A DNA stretch of 64,000 bases from Lachnospiraceae bacterium (GTDB taxonomy: Bacteria; Bacillota; Clostridia; Lachnospirales; Lachnospiraceae): assembly GCA_015057555.1 (NCBI GenBank), contig SVEC01000010.1, positions 1-64,000 on the forward strand, read 5' to 3'. Below, in pieces: positions 23,740 through 32,259 of this stretch; the first letter of the stretch is position 1; each line of letters starts with the position of its first letter. The position numbers and the translations under genes were made by a program. The notes beneath the pieces are model-generated. The model was not told the origin of the DNA and did no database searches. It saw only the letters and a program-made list of their open reading frames with translations.

Positions 23740-23946
23740 TTAATTATTACTTGATACCCTATCTATAACCCACAGAATAACTCCTAACCATAAGCTTACT
23801 GCAGCTATGGGCATAACTATAGAGAACACTCTCCATATTATATTATTATCATTTAGGATAAATCCTCCCACTATAAATGCTATTATAAAAACCAATATCA
23901 TTATTCCAAATAATTTGAATAAACCGTTGTATATCTTCTTAATCAT
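23740..23946 (-). CDS. Small two-helix membrane protein
   Basis: This 68-residue protein has hydrophobic helices at about residues 9-31 and 38-61 with a short polar link, and a basic N-terminus. It is not recognised as a known family. It is 13 bases downstream of the short-chain dehydrogenase gene and 16 bases upstream of the zinc-ribbon gene. Confidence 0.6.
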   Translation of the reverse strand: MIKKIYNGLFKLFGIMILVFIIAFIVGGFILNDNNIIWRVFSIVMPIAAVSLWLGVILWVIDRVSSNN

Positions 23947-23959
23947 TTCTTATCCCCTA

Positions 23960-24670
23960 TTACTTCTCAAGCTTCCAGCCGTAGTCTCCATGATATATCA
24001 TCTGTCTGGTCATTCCACCATCTATGCAAATGTTTTCCCCTGTAATAAATCCTGTCTTATCAGAGCAAAGGAACAACACCATATTAGCAATGTCCAAAGG
24101 ATTTCCAACTCTACCCGCAGGTTGCTGGATAGCATCCGGTCCATCATACACAGTATAGTCATTATCAATCCACCCTGGCGATATGGAATTTACCCTTATC
24201 TTCCCGCCTAAACTTACAGCCAAGCTATGAGTAAGTGCAGCAATTCCACCCTTCGCCGCAGTGTAGCTTTCAGACTGTGGCTGACTCATACGATCACGAC
24301 TGGAGGAAATGTTTATAACACTTGCGCCTTCTGCAAAATATGGCATAAATAGCTTAGTCAAATAAAATGCTGCTGTTACACCAACATTTAGGGCGTAATT
24401 AAACTCCTCATATGTACACTCATCAATCCCCTTAAACATAGGAGGTGCGTTATTTATAAGATAATCTACATGCCCGTAATCGGATATAATCTTTTCACAA
24501 AAAGCTTCCAGCACTTGCTTATCTCCTATATCTCCTACATAATACGGATTATCTAATATATCTATCACGCAAACCCTAGCTCCCAGCTTTTCAAATTCTT
24601 CACAGATACATTTTCCTATGCCTTGTGCTCCACCAGTCACCACTACAATCTTATTCTCAAAGCTGTACAT
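23960..24670 (-). CDS. Short-chain dehydrogenase/reductase
   Basis: This 236-residue classical SDR has the cofactor site VVTGGAQGIGKCICEEF (T-G-x-x-x-G-I-G), YLINNAPPMF (N-N-A), the catalytic NISSSRDRMS with YTAAKGGIAAL (Y-x-x-x-K), and the terminal ENICIDGGMTRQM. This full set predicts an active NAD(P)H oxidoreductase; the fatty-acid-reductase-like ending does not fix the substrate. It appears to head the group of small genes down to 22202. Confidence 0.9.
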   Translation of the reverse strand: MYSFENKIVVVTGGAQGIGKCICEEFEKLGARVCVIDILDNPYYVGDIGDKQVLEAFCEKIISDYGHVDYLINNAPPMFKGIDECTYEEFNYALNVGVTAAFYLTKLFMPYFAEGASVINISSSRDRMSQPQSESYTAAKGGIAALTHSLAVSLGGKIRVNSISPGWIDNDYTVYDGPDAIQQPAGRVGNPLDIANMVLFLCSDKTGFITGENICIDGGMTRQMIYHGDYGWKLEK

Positions 24671-24790
24671 ATATTATACCTCCTTATATGTGATGTTATC
24701 TATCGTAATTTGTAATCCAATTTGATTTTTTGTAAGTAATTATATCCCTACTATAGTACATCATTTTATACTATTTTTAAGGATATGCCA

Positions 24791-24826
24791 ACTAAAACAG
24801 GGACTAAATAAAGTCCCTGTTTAAAA
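24791..24826 (-). terminator. Intrinsic terminator of the FecR-domain gene
   Basis: Perfect 11-base arms (AAACAGGGACT 24795-24805, AGTCCCTGTTT 24812-24822) with a 6-base loop end in TTTT on the minus strand, just past the stop at 24839. Confidence 0.75.
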
Positions 24827-24838
24827 TTCTTAGCTATA

Positions 24839-26164
24839 TTAATTCTTTGTCACTGTTCCAAACTTAAAATCTACATAGGTAAATCCAAATGGGCTATCAG
24901 GATTTCTTCTTACAGTAAATGTAAATTCAGCATCCATAAACATCGGATCAAATATATCACTGTAATTAAGGTTTGCGACACCCTTAATCACGTAGTTTTC
25001 ACCCTCCATATAGGTTTCGTTTATGGTTATTGTGGTATCACAGGAGCCCTGATGCGCCCAGATTTCGTAGCCATTGGAGCCTGCCATAACATTACCGATT
25101 TCATAGTTAGCTATATCATTATAATCAAAAACATTAGATACATACTGGTCTATCTCATCCTTTGTCACACTTAACACCCCTCCACTATCAGAGTTTGCTA
25201 TAGCGTATAACTTTAGACTTAAAGCCGTATCAGTCTCACCAAAAGAATCATTTGCCAAAGTTCCTATAAATTTCATTACAACCTCATCTGACATTTGAAT
25301 TGTCATACCTTCTATCGCCTCTGCTGCCTGTGCCTGAGTTGAAGATACATATTTTGCAAATATATTAAGGCTCGCCAGTTCCTCCTGCGTAAGATCTGAT
25401 TCTTTACGTTCCTCTGATTCCGCCCCGTCATTATCTTCAGTTCCACCATTTTGACTATCTGCAGGAATACTTACTGCTGAACTATCCAAGCTACCACCCA
25501 CAGATTCTGGAAGTGTTGAATAATCTATATCAGCAGGCTCACCGAGATAATCAGTAGCACTGTCATCCTGAATAATAGTAATTTCCTTACCTGCATCTAC
25601 ATCGAGTTCCTCATCCGCTACTGTTCCATCAGCCATAACAAGCTTTGTGGTAACCTTTCCTTCAAATACAGATACTCTGGAATACTTCACGCCTTTATCA
25701 TCCTCATAGATTCCAACACGATAATTGGTACCTCTAACAGATATGGTAACATTTGGAGTGTTAATCTCGTATGTTGACTCTTCACTTAATTTATTCTGAA
25801 TATCATTAGTAATAGCTCCACTTTTAAGGTTAATCGTGGTTTTACTATTTTCTTCAGTTCCTATAGCCTCTATAGTAAACTCGGTATTCTCCTCTACATA
25901 CACATACTTGTCATCATCCAGCTTAAGATTCATAAGACCTGTATTAAGTCTTACATTATCCCCTGACTCAAGAATCATATTATTATATGGCTCTATATCC
26001 CCGGTGGAAGCTCTATTTACCACACCATCACCATCATACTCATAGATTTTGATTAATCTATATTCCTCCTTTTTACCGCCTAAAACTACTGCTATAACAG
26101 CTATACAAGACACAAGCATACATACTAATAATATTAAAACAATAACAAATTTTTTGCTCTTCAT
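24839..26164 (-). CDS. FecR-domain membrane-anchored protein
   Basis: This 441-residue protein has an N-terminal signal anchor (about residues 5-29), followed by a FecR-like domain (about 50-200; NMILESGDNVRLNTGLMNLK, INTPNVTISVRGTNYRVGI, SRVSVFEGKVTTKL). An acidic Ser/Asp/Glu-rich linker and a separate C-terminal domain (about 265-441, ending FTYVDFKFGTVTKN) follow. FecR domains sit outside the membrane, often as signal or structural modules. No sigma factor gene is adjacent. The C-terminal domain is not recognised. Confidence 0.82.
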   Translation of the reverse strand: MKSKKFVIVLILLVCMLVSCIAVIAVVLGGKKEEYRLIKIYEYDGDGVVNRASTGDIEPYNNMILESGDNVRLNTGLMNLKLDDDKYVYVEENTEFTIEAIGTEENSKTTINLKSGAITNDIQNKLSEESTYEINTPNVTISVRGTNYRVGIYEDDKGVKYSRVSVFEGKVTTKLVMADGTVADEELDVDAGKEITIIQDDSATDYLGEPADIDYSTLPESVGGSLDSSAVSIPADSQNGGTEDNDGAESEERKESDLTQEELASLNIFAKYVSSTQAQAAEAIEGMTIQMSDEVVMKFIGTLANDSFGETDTALSLKLYAIANSDSGGVLSVTKDEIDQYVSNVFDYNDIANYEIGNVMAGSNGYEIWAHQGSCDTTITINETYMEGENYVIKGVANLNYSDIFDPMFMDAEFTFTVRRNPDSPFGFTYVDFKFGTVTKN

Positions 26165-26261
26165 ATAATTCCTCCTTTTTGTAAATATAAAGGGTTTTCA
26201 TTATGATAAAAATTATATCATATATCAATATAATTATGTATAGATAAAATAAAAACTAATT

Positions 26262-26300
26262 TAAAAAGCAAACTATTTATTGTAAATAAACAGTTTGCTC
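26262..26300 (-). terminator. Intrinsic terminator downstream of the MATE gene and remnant
   Basis: Arms AGCAAACT and AGTTTGCT (26268-26275, 26292-26299) with an inner TTTAT/ATAAA stem are followed by a TTTTTAA tract on the minus strand. Confidence 0.7.
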
Positions 26301-26315
26301 TTACATTATATTTTA

Positions 26316-26501
26316 TTAATTTCTATCAATTTTTTCAATTCTGGTATTATCAAAAACCTCTATGCCAAACAATTCAACAGAAATACCTACTAAGTATTCT
26401 CCCTCTGCACTATGTATAGCATGATAATCCGTTATTGAATATACTAATGCTTTATATTCAACGGTTCCTCCGTCCTTATAACGAAACGGAATAGGTACAT
26501 G
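26316..26501 (-). pseudogene. 61-codon open reading segment in frame after the MATE stop
   Basis: Directly after the TGA that ends the MATE gene the same frame stays open for 61 codons (beginning HVPIPFRYKDGGTVEYKALV, with LVGISVELFGIEVF) and ends at TAA 26316. There is no ATG, GTG or ribosome site at its start, so it is not an independent gene. It looks like the tail of another gene whose front was lost, joined to the MATE gene by a deletion. Read-through of the TGA is formally possible. No family is recognised. Confidence 0.5.
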
Positions 26502-27917
26502 TCACCTTTCATCCACTATATTCTTCACCCAGATACCACTCTTAACCATAAAAAATCCTATTATGGATTTTATAATTTCCATAGACTGAACTAGGAAAAA
26601 TACTAGGCCAATAGCAAGAGTTGTATATTTTGCAAGAAATGTTGCGGTAGGAATAACAATTAACCACATAAACACACTATCAAACACGAAGGTAAGCATG
26701 GTTTTTCCTCCCGACCTTAGGGTGAAATAACAGGCATGGCAGTAGGCTGACACCGGCATTATGACTGCACTTATAAATATAAAGGTTCTTGCCAGCTCCT
26801 TGATTTGTTCCTCTGTATCGTATATATCCGGGAAGTATCTACCCACAGCCATCATAATCAGGGCAATACCCACACAACATATAACACTGAAAAATATCAT
26901 CTTTCTAGCTATGTCCTTTGCCTCATCAAGCTCTCCTGCTCCAAGTCTTTGACCAACTACAATTGATATACAAGAGCCTAGCTGTATATATACTACATTA
27001 AAAAGGTTTGTGATTGTTGAAGAAATATTATTTGCAGCCACCACATCAAGACCTCTAACTGCGTAGCATTGTGCAATAGCAGCTACTCCTAATGCCCAGA
27101 GCATCTCATTGATAAATAGTGGCATTCCTGTAACAAATACATCCTTCATCAAATTGCCAGGAACCCAAAAGCTTCTATAGGCACCTACAATGTATGGATT
27201 TTTATTCTTGTGAGTATGTGTCCACACAACTACTATAACACACTCTATAATTCTAGCCATGACTGTGGCAATAGCAGCTCCCTTAACTCCTAATGCTGGG
27301 ATTTGTCCTATAAAAGGCACAGACTCAATTCCAAATATCAACACAACATCCAATATCAGGTTAGTTATCATAGCAACCACACCTGAAATCATAGGCACAA
27401 ATGTATGTCCTGTTTCTCTTATAGTGCTTGTGTATATCTGACTTATGGCAAATGGTATTAATCCAAAGGTCATTATGCCCATATATTCCTGTCCAAACTT
27501 TAGAGCAAGCTCTATGTCACCAACATCACTAGCATCACTTAAGTACAATGAGATAATATCGGTTCCAGCAAAGTAAAATAGTGCCACAGTAATTGCGCAC
27601 ACAACGAAAACTGCATATACCTTTATTCTAAAAGCATGCTTCTGTCCTACAAAATCACCCTTACCATAGAACTGTGTTCCAAATATTCCAGCACCTGATG
27701 TGGCACCAAATACACATATATTAAACACAAATATAATCTGATTAACTATGGCAACTCCGGACATTTCCTCAGTTCCGATTCTTCCAACCATAATATTATC
27801 CAGAAAGCTTACAAAGCTTGTAATAGCATTCTGGGCAATCATAGGCAGTGCCAGCAATAGTATATATCTGTAAAAATTTCTATCTCCTATAAACTTATTC
27901 TTAAAGTTCCTAAACAT
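26502..27917 (-). CDS. MATE family efflux transporter
   Basis: This 471-residue integral membrane protein has about 12 hydrophobic segments in two similar halves. The first half carries LPMIAQNAITSFVSFLDNIMVGRIGTEEM, the second GMPLFINEMLWALGVAAIAQCYAVRG (each shown here by position near residues 18-46 and 255-280). These are typical of NorM/DinF-like MATE exporters that expel cationic drugs or metabolites with Na+ or H+. The C-terminus is basic. It lies 30 bases after the 27948 lipoprotein gene and ends in the unusual frame extension noted separately. Confidence 0.93.
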   Translation of the reverse strand: MFRNFKNKFIGDRNFYRYILLLALPMIAQNAITSFVSFLDNIMVGRIGTEEMSGVAIVNQIIFVFNICVFGATSGAGIFGTQFYGKGDFVGQKHAFRIKVYAVFVVCAITVALFYFAGTDIISLYLSDASDVGDIELALKFGQEYMGIMTFGLIPFAISQIYTSTIRETGHTFVPMISGVVAMITNLILDVVLIFGIESVPFIGQIPALGVKGAAIATVMARIIECVIVVVWTHTHKNKNPYIVGAYRSFWVPGNLMKDVFVTGMPLFINEMLWALGVAAIAQCYAVRGLDVVAANNISSTITNLFNVVYIQLGSCISIVVGQRLGAGELDEAKDIARKMIFFSVICCVGIALIMMAVGRYFPDIYDTEEQIKELARTFIFISAVIMPVSAYCHACYFTLRSGGKTMLTFVFDSVFMWLIVIPTATFLAKYTTLAIGLVFFLVQSMEIIKSIIGFFMVKSGIWVKNIVDER

Positions 27918-27947
27918 AATTATCGCCTCGCATATTAAGTCATTGTA

Positions 27948-28532
27948 TTAATCTATAACATAAATGTAATCATGATTTATCTGAGCTGGATAGGTCTCCA
28001 TAATTAGTCCATTATAACCTATTTTAACCATTACCCCTTCCTCAAATTGATCCTTTGTCTCCTCAGGTGTTTCATCTGTATAAACTATAATTTGATCTGA
28101 GTTGTTTAGTTCCCATTCCCCTTCTACAGGTTTTATCATAATATGATTCTCATATACCTCAAGAATAGTTGCATAAAAAACATCAGCATATGATGCACTT
28201 ATTACTTTCCCATCATAATAATATACAGTAATATGATCTCCAGACAACACCTTTTCACCATCAAAGTAATGCTCAAGATACCATATATCAAAAGGCATCC
28301 CCATTCCAAATTCATCCGGATTACCCCATGCTTCATTTAAATCTTTTCTATCAATCCCCTTTAATTCCTCTAGAAGCAATTCATCGGATTTTAGAGAAAT
28401 CTCATCTAAATCAGGAATATCAGCTGATTTCTTATTACAACCTGATAAACATAGTATACATACCAATAAAATACTGCCTAAAGACAGCATAGTTGATTTC
28501 TGTCTATCTAATGCCTTATAAATAATTCCCAT
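27948..28532 (-). CDS. Putative lipoprotein with DUF3221-like C-terminus
   Basis: This 194-residue protein has an N-terminal hydrophobic stretch ending in the lipobox CLSGC (Cys about residue 32). A segment ELKGIDRKDLNEAWGNPDEF follows, of the kind seen in SmpA/BamE-like folds. A C-terminal beta domain (about 115-194, ATILEVYENHIMIKPVEGE ... DQIIVYTDE ... GVMVKIGYNG) resembles DUF3221. ATG 28532 gives a long n-region; ATG at the MLSLG position is an alternative start. It acts at the outer face of the membrane; function is unknown. Confidence 0.72.
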   Translation of the reverse strand: MGIIYKALDRQKSTMLSLGSILLVCILCLSGCNKKSADIPDLDEISLKSDELLLEELKGIDRKDLNEAWGNPDEFGMGMPFDIWYLEHYFDGEKVLSGDHITVYYYDGKVISASYADVFYATILEVYENHIMIKPVEGEWELNNSDQIIVYTDETPEETKDQFEEGVMVKIGYNGLIMETYPAQINHDYIYVID

Positions 28533-28626
28533 AATACCAGACTCCTATATTTTTACACTATATCATTATAATGTATAGCATAATATAACATTTTTTAATA
28601 TAACAGGCAACTATACTTTAGGTATA

Positions 28627-28676
28627 ATAAAAGAGGTTGTGGGGCAATATCACACTAAACTCGCACAACCTCTTAT
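28627..28676. terminator. Intrinsic terminator of the FtsX-type ABC operon
   Basis: Perfect 11-base arms (28631-28641 and 28664-28674, AAGAGGTTGTG/CACAACCTCTT) enclose a 22-base loop. On the minus strand a TTTTATTAT tract follows, and on the plus strand ATTTTT, so it may work both ways. Confidence 0.75.
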
Positions 28677-28678
28677 TT

Positions 28679-30934
28679 TTACTCTACATTTTTAAGCGCA
28701 TCCTCCATGGGAATCTGCTTTACCTTCCTCATCTGGAAGAATGCAATTACTCCATAAGCCAATATACCAGCTATGGATATATATGCAAAGCTACTAAGCG
28801 GAACATAATAATTCATCCAACCAGAATACATAAAGAACATATACTCCACGATTATTTTCATCAATATATCTACAACCGGCATAGTAAGAATAAGTGATGC
28901 AATAACCACTATAGCAGTTGTTATTACATAAAGTCCATTTATCTCACTGTGAGAGTAGCCAAGAATCTTAATCATAGATATGCTCTGGGCATTTTTCTCC
29001 ACAATAATCTTTGATAAAAGGTATATTACAAGCATAAAGATTATAACTCCAATATAGAAGAAAATATCCATCATTCCACCAAGAGAATCCATAAGCTGTC
29101 TAGATACCTTATTCATATCATCCTCACTTATAACTGTGGCTATAAGCTTCTCATCTATATCTATTATTTTCTCATCAGCAAAATAACAATTGTAATATCC
29201 TTCTTCTAAATCAAAATAATTATTAAGCGCTTCTCTCTCCAAAAACACCGCAATTCCTATGGAGTAATCATAGATTCCATCAACCTTAAATGTGTACTCT
29301 GTATCCTCAAATTCATCCTTTAAAGTAATGGTATCTCCTATATGAACATCGTATTTATCTGAATAACCACTTGAAATATATACCCTGTTTGTGTCAAAAT
29401 CAACATCCACATACTGACTATCCTTCTCAACACCATAGAGACTTACCTGCTCAGAGAATCCCTTTGTCTCCATGGTCTTAAGAGAATATGCAGTGTATGG
29501 CTCCGCACTCTCGTTTTCTGTATCAGCAGGAGCCTTTAGTACATACTGATATTTACTAATCATATTGTCTGCTAGTTTTTCACTGTGATTATTAAGCAAT
29601 GCCGGGAATGACACTCCAAACACCATTATTACATTAGCCAAAAATACACCAATTATTATGGTTATGTAATTAGGCATATTCTGAAGGATTATTCTAAGTC
29701 TGAATCTCTTCATAATATCTATCTTTGTACTAAGTCTTAGCGTCTTCTTTTTCTTACTCTTCTTAAGGTCTCTACGAATAAACATAAGCGGTGAAAGCTT
29801 AAACTTATTCACAAGTATAAAGTAGTTTATCAAAAACATTATAACAAGCGGAACTATTGTGGTATTAACAAATGCCTTTGCGTTCCAAATTATCTCATAG
29901 GTTGTAAGGCAATAGCTGTTGTAATATAAATCAGCCGCAAAGTTCTCCATTACTGTATATCCTAATATATTACCTATAACAGCTGCCACAAAGGTAACTA
30001 ACATAGGCATAGCAAGGTAATGTCTTATAAGCTCGCCCTTCGAGTAACCAGATGCCCTAAGTGTTCCTATAACGGCGGACTCCTTAGCTATGGTATTAGT
30101 TGTTGTAATAGCAAATATAAATGCAAGTATGGCAACCATAAGATATAAGAATACAACAAACATAGCGCTATCTCTTCCCATATCATTACCTGTAAACTGA
30201 ATAGCCTGATTACTATAAGCTGGAATGTATTCATCAAGCTTAGTAAGCTGAAGTAGCTCCTCCATTAACTCATCTGACATTTCTTTAGCCTCTACATCAT
30301 CAACAGGTCTTTCCCCATATCTCCATGAATAACTAAAGTGTAGTCTGTCATCGCCTATAATCTCGAAGCCTTCTTCTGTCATTACACCAACGCCGAACAT
30401 CTTAGTATCAAACATAGTATCTGTTGGACTTTGATATAATGCGCTATAATCAGTCAATGCCACTAATCCTGATATCTTAAGCTCCTTACCTGATACTGTA
30501 ATGGTATCTCCTATCTCAAGCTCATTCTTGTTTGCATGAATTCTATCTATAGCTATTTCATTATCTGCTACCGGAAACTCTCCTGACATTAGACAGGCTC
30601 TATTTACATCTTCACGATTCTTAAAGATTCTCATTGTTGTACCTAATGTAGTTTCCTCTTCTAAGTAAAAGTTCTCATAGATAGTCACATCATTTTCTTC
30701 AATTTTGCTAATAAGCTCTTCATCTGCCTTAGCTATAAGTTCAAAATTACCATCTTCTATGTTATACTTTTCAAAGCTTTCATCATATGCCTTAATCATG
30801 CTATTTCCCGCAACCTGAAAGCCTGAAACTATTGCTATCATAGCTACTATAAATACAAACAGAACTATGTATCTTCCCAAATCACTTTTAAGCTCCCTAA
30901 CAAATCGTTTATTAAGTGGATTCTTCATAATCAT
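28679..30934 (-). CDS. ABC transporter permease, FtsX/MacB-like
   Basis: This 751-residue permease has an N-terminal transmembrane helix (about residues 21-43), a large extracytoplasmic domain (about 45-250), a cluster of three helices (about 255-380), and a second half repeating the layout with three final helices (about 625-740). It matches duplicated FtsX-domain permeases found with LolD/MacB-type ATPases. They often export peptides or provide antimicrobial-peptide resistance. It lies 6 bases after the ATPase gene and ends the operon at a strong terminator. Confidence 0.9.
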   Translation of the reverse strand: MIMKNPLNKRFVRELKSDLGRYIVLFVFIVAMIAIVSGFQVAGNSMIKAYDESFEKYNIEDGNFELIAKADEELISKIEENDVTIYENFYLEEETTLGTTMRIFKNREDVNRACLMSGEFPVADNEIAIDRIHANKNELEIGDTITVSGKELKISGLVALTDYSALYQSPTDTMFDTKMFGVGVMTEEGFEIIGDDRLHFSYSWRYGERPVDDVEAKEMSDELMEELLQLTKLDEYIPAYSNQAIQFTGNDMGRDSAMFVVFLYLMVAILAFIFAITTTNTIAKESAVIGTLRASGYSKGELIRHYLAMPMLVTFVAAVIGNILGYTVMENFAADLYYNSYCLTTYEIIWNAKAFVNTTIVPLVIMFLINYFILVNKFKLSPLMFIRRDLKKSKKKKTLRLSTKIDIMKRFRLRIILQNMPNYITIIIGVFLANVIMVFGVSFPALLNNHSEKLADNMISKYQYVLKAPADTENESAEPYTAYSLKTMETKGFSEQVSLYGVEKDSQYVDVDFDTNRVYISSGYSDKYDVHIGDTITLKDEFEDTEYTFKVDGIYDYSIGIAVFLEREALNNYFDLEEGYYNCYFADEKIIDIDEKLIATVISEDDMNKVSRQLMDSLGGMMDIFFYIGVIIFMLVIYLLSKIIVEKNAQSISMIKILGYSHSEINGLYVITTAIVVIASLILTMPVVDILMKIIVEYMFFMYSGWMNYYVPLSSFAYISIAGILAYGVIAFFQMRKVKQIPMEDALKNVE

Positions 30935-30940
30935 TACCTC

Positions 30941-31639
30941 CTACCAATCAAGATCCATAGCAGCAATCTTTTCATCATTAAGGTAATTCTTACGAATAAC
31001 ACCATCTCTAAGCTTAACCACTCTATCGGCCATATTTTTAATAGCGTCATTGTGGGTTACCATTATAACTGTATTTCCATACTTCTTATTAACATCTTCT
31101 ATAAGCTTGAGAATGTCCTTTGAAGTATTATAATCAAGAGCACCTGTAGGCTCATCACAAAGTAAAATATCTGGATTTTTAACTATAGCTCGGCCGATAG
31201 CGCATCTCTGCTGCTGGCCACCTGATAACTGATTGGGAAGCTTGTGTCTATGTTCATACAAGCCAAGAGTTTTAAGAATTTCATCTACATCTAAAGGATT
31301 GTCACTAAGATATGCACCAACCTCGATGTTTTCTTTGATGTTTAGATTAGGAATAAGATTATACATCTGGAAAATGTATCCTAGATGCTTTCTTCTATAC
31401 TTTGTTAGAGATTTTTCATTCATATCTGCAGTCTTCTCACCATTTATAGATATATAACCACTGTCTGCTTCATCAATACCTCCTATAATATTAAGAAGTG
31501 TTGATTTACCTGAGCCTGATGGTCCGAGAAGAACACAAATCTCTCCCTTTTCGATTTGAAGGTCGATACCCTTAAGTACATCTACTCTGCTATCGCCCTC
31601 TCCAAAGTGCTTTTTAATTCCGCTGATTTCAAGAAACAT
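30941..31639 (-). CDS. ABC transporter ATP-binding protein, LolD/MacB-like
   Basis: This is a 232-residue ATPase with Walker A GPSGSGKSTLL, Q loop YIFQMYNLIPNL, signature LSGGQQQRCAIGRAI, Walker B DILLCDEPTGALD and switch His in MVTHND. This set is typical of the MacB/LolD group that works with FtsX-type permeases. I chose ATG 31639 because the ATG at 31651 overlaps the AGGATGG ribosome site. It is followed by its permease at 6 bases. It lies 280 bases downstream of a riboswitch-like element, but a hairpin lies between. Confidence 0.93.
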   Translation of the reverse strand: MFLEISGIKKHFGEGDSRVDVLKGIDLQIEKGEICVLLGPSGSGKSTLLNIIGGIDEADSGYISINGEKTADMNEKSLTKYRRKHLGYIFQMYNLIPNLNIKENIEVGAYLSDNPLDVDEILKTLGLYEHRHKLPNQLSGGQQQRCAIGRAIVKNPDILLCDEPTGALDYNTSKDILKLIEDVNKKYGNTVIMVTHNDAIKNMADRVVKLRDGVIRKNYLNDEKIAAMDLDW

Positions 31640-31669
31640 AATTTTTACCATCCTTTCTTATCTTATGAA

Positions 31670-31830
31670 ATTCACTCCTCGCCGTACCTGACACATCGCA
31701 ACACTTCGTGTCGCTCAGTGTCGCGGCATTCGCCGCATACATCTTCGCTTGAATATGTTTGCTTACGAGCAAGCTCTCAGCAAACAATTCAGCTCATCTG
31801 TGCACGGCTCATTGCAACGCACATAATACA
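31670..31830. other. GC-rich hairpin-bearing intergenic patch
   Basis: This stretch is visibly richer in G and C than its AT-rich surroundings. It is packed with short inverted repeats: ACACTTCGTGT, GCGGCATTCGCCGC, and GTTTGCT paired with AGCAAAC across a nested GCTT/AAGC. No convincing reading frame is present. It may be a dispersed repeat, a small structured RNA or the remnant of a lost gene. Confidence 0.35.
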
Positions 31831-31831
31831 A

Positions 31832-31863
31832 AGACCGGGTATGCTAATTGCTATACCCGGTTA
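31832..31863. terminator. Hairpin resembling a terminator without a clear T tract
   Basis: Perfect 9-base arms (ACCGGGTAT 31834-31842, ATACCCGGT 31853-31861) with a 10-base loop. The following sequence is only moderately T-rich on either strand, so termination strength is uncertain. Confidence 0.45.
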
Positions 31864-31921
31864 ATATCATAAAAAATAAGACACACGTATAGCTTTATTA
31901 GCAATACATGAGTCTCGCAAT

Positions 31922-32040
31922 TTAAAATAAGCCAGACCGTTCGGCCAGGATGTTGACTTATTACGTCCTTGACGTCTGCTACTCCCTCATAGGAATTTCT
32001 ATGAGTGGATAGTACCATATTTTCCCATAATAAGTCAACC
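31922..32040 (-). promoter_or_regulatory. Candidate yybP-ykoY (Mn2+) riboswitch
   Basis: On the minus strand a stem formed by GGTTGACTTATTA and TAATAAGTCAACA encloses a CTCATAG hairpin, the sequence GAGGGAGTAGC and an ACGTC/GACGT hairpin. It is followed by TCAACATCCTGGCCG and GGTCTGGCTTATTTT. The GGGAGTAGC and TCAACA elements are hallmarks of the yybP-ykoY manganese family. AATAAG can pair either with the first arm or with CTTATT before a T run, a typical antiterminator/terminator switch. No manganese exporter follows; the next gene is the ABC ATPase. Confidence 0.55.
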
Positions 32041-32087
32041 CTAATGTTATAAAAACAAACTTCTTGATATTTTTTATCAATTGACAA

Positions 32088-32258
32088 CTACACTATCTCG
32101 TACTGAAGGAACTCAAATTTCAGTCTACATCCTTCACTTATACCTTCTGGCAGCAAAGCTCTTGCCACAAGCTTTGTGTCACCACCTGGCTCATCCTCTT
32201 TAACAAGATTTGCATAGTCTCCATCTATACTTTTTACTATGTAATATACTGTTTCCAT
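32088..32258 (-). CDS. DUF3006-like small protein
   Basis: This 56-residue protein begins METVYYIVKSIDGDYANLVK and continues through an acidic stretch to ISEGCRLKFEFLQYEIV. The pattern of a first strand, acidic loop and G-C-R/D motif is that of small DUF3006 proteins, often found near metallo-beta-lactamase or ComEC-type genes. Its ATG at 32258 lies immediately after the acyltransferase stop (TAATATG), so it is translationally coupled to it. The function is unknown. Confidence 0.65.
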   Translation of the reverse strand: METVYYIVKSIDGDYANLVKEDEPGGDTKLVARALLPEGISEGCRLKFEFLQYEIV

Positions 32259-32259
32259 A

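Noticed and set aside
31851-32087. 78-codon frame on the minus strand across the riboswitch-like region
   Set aside because: It starts at a TTG without a ribosome site and overlaps an element with strong RNA structure and riboswitch motifs, so coding is unlikely.
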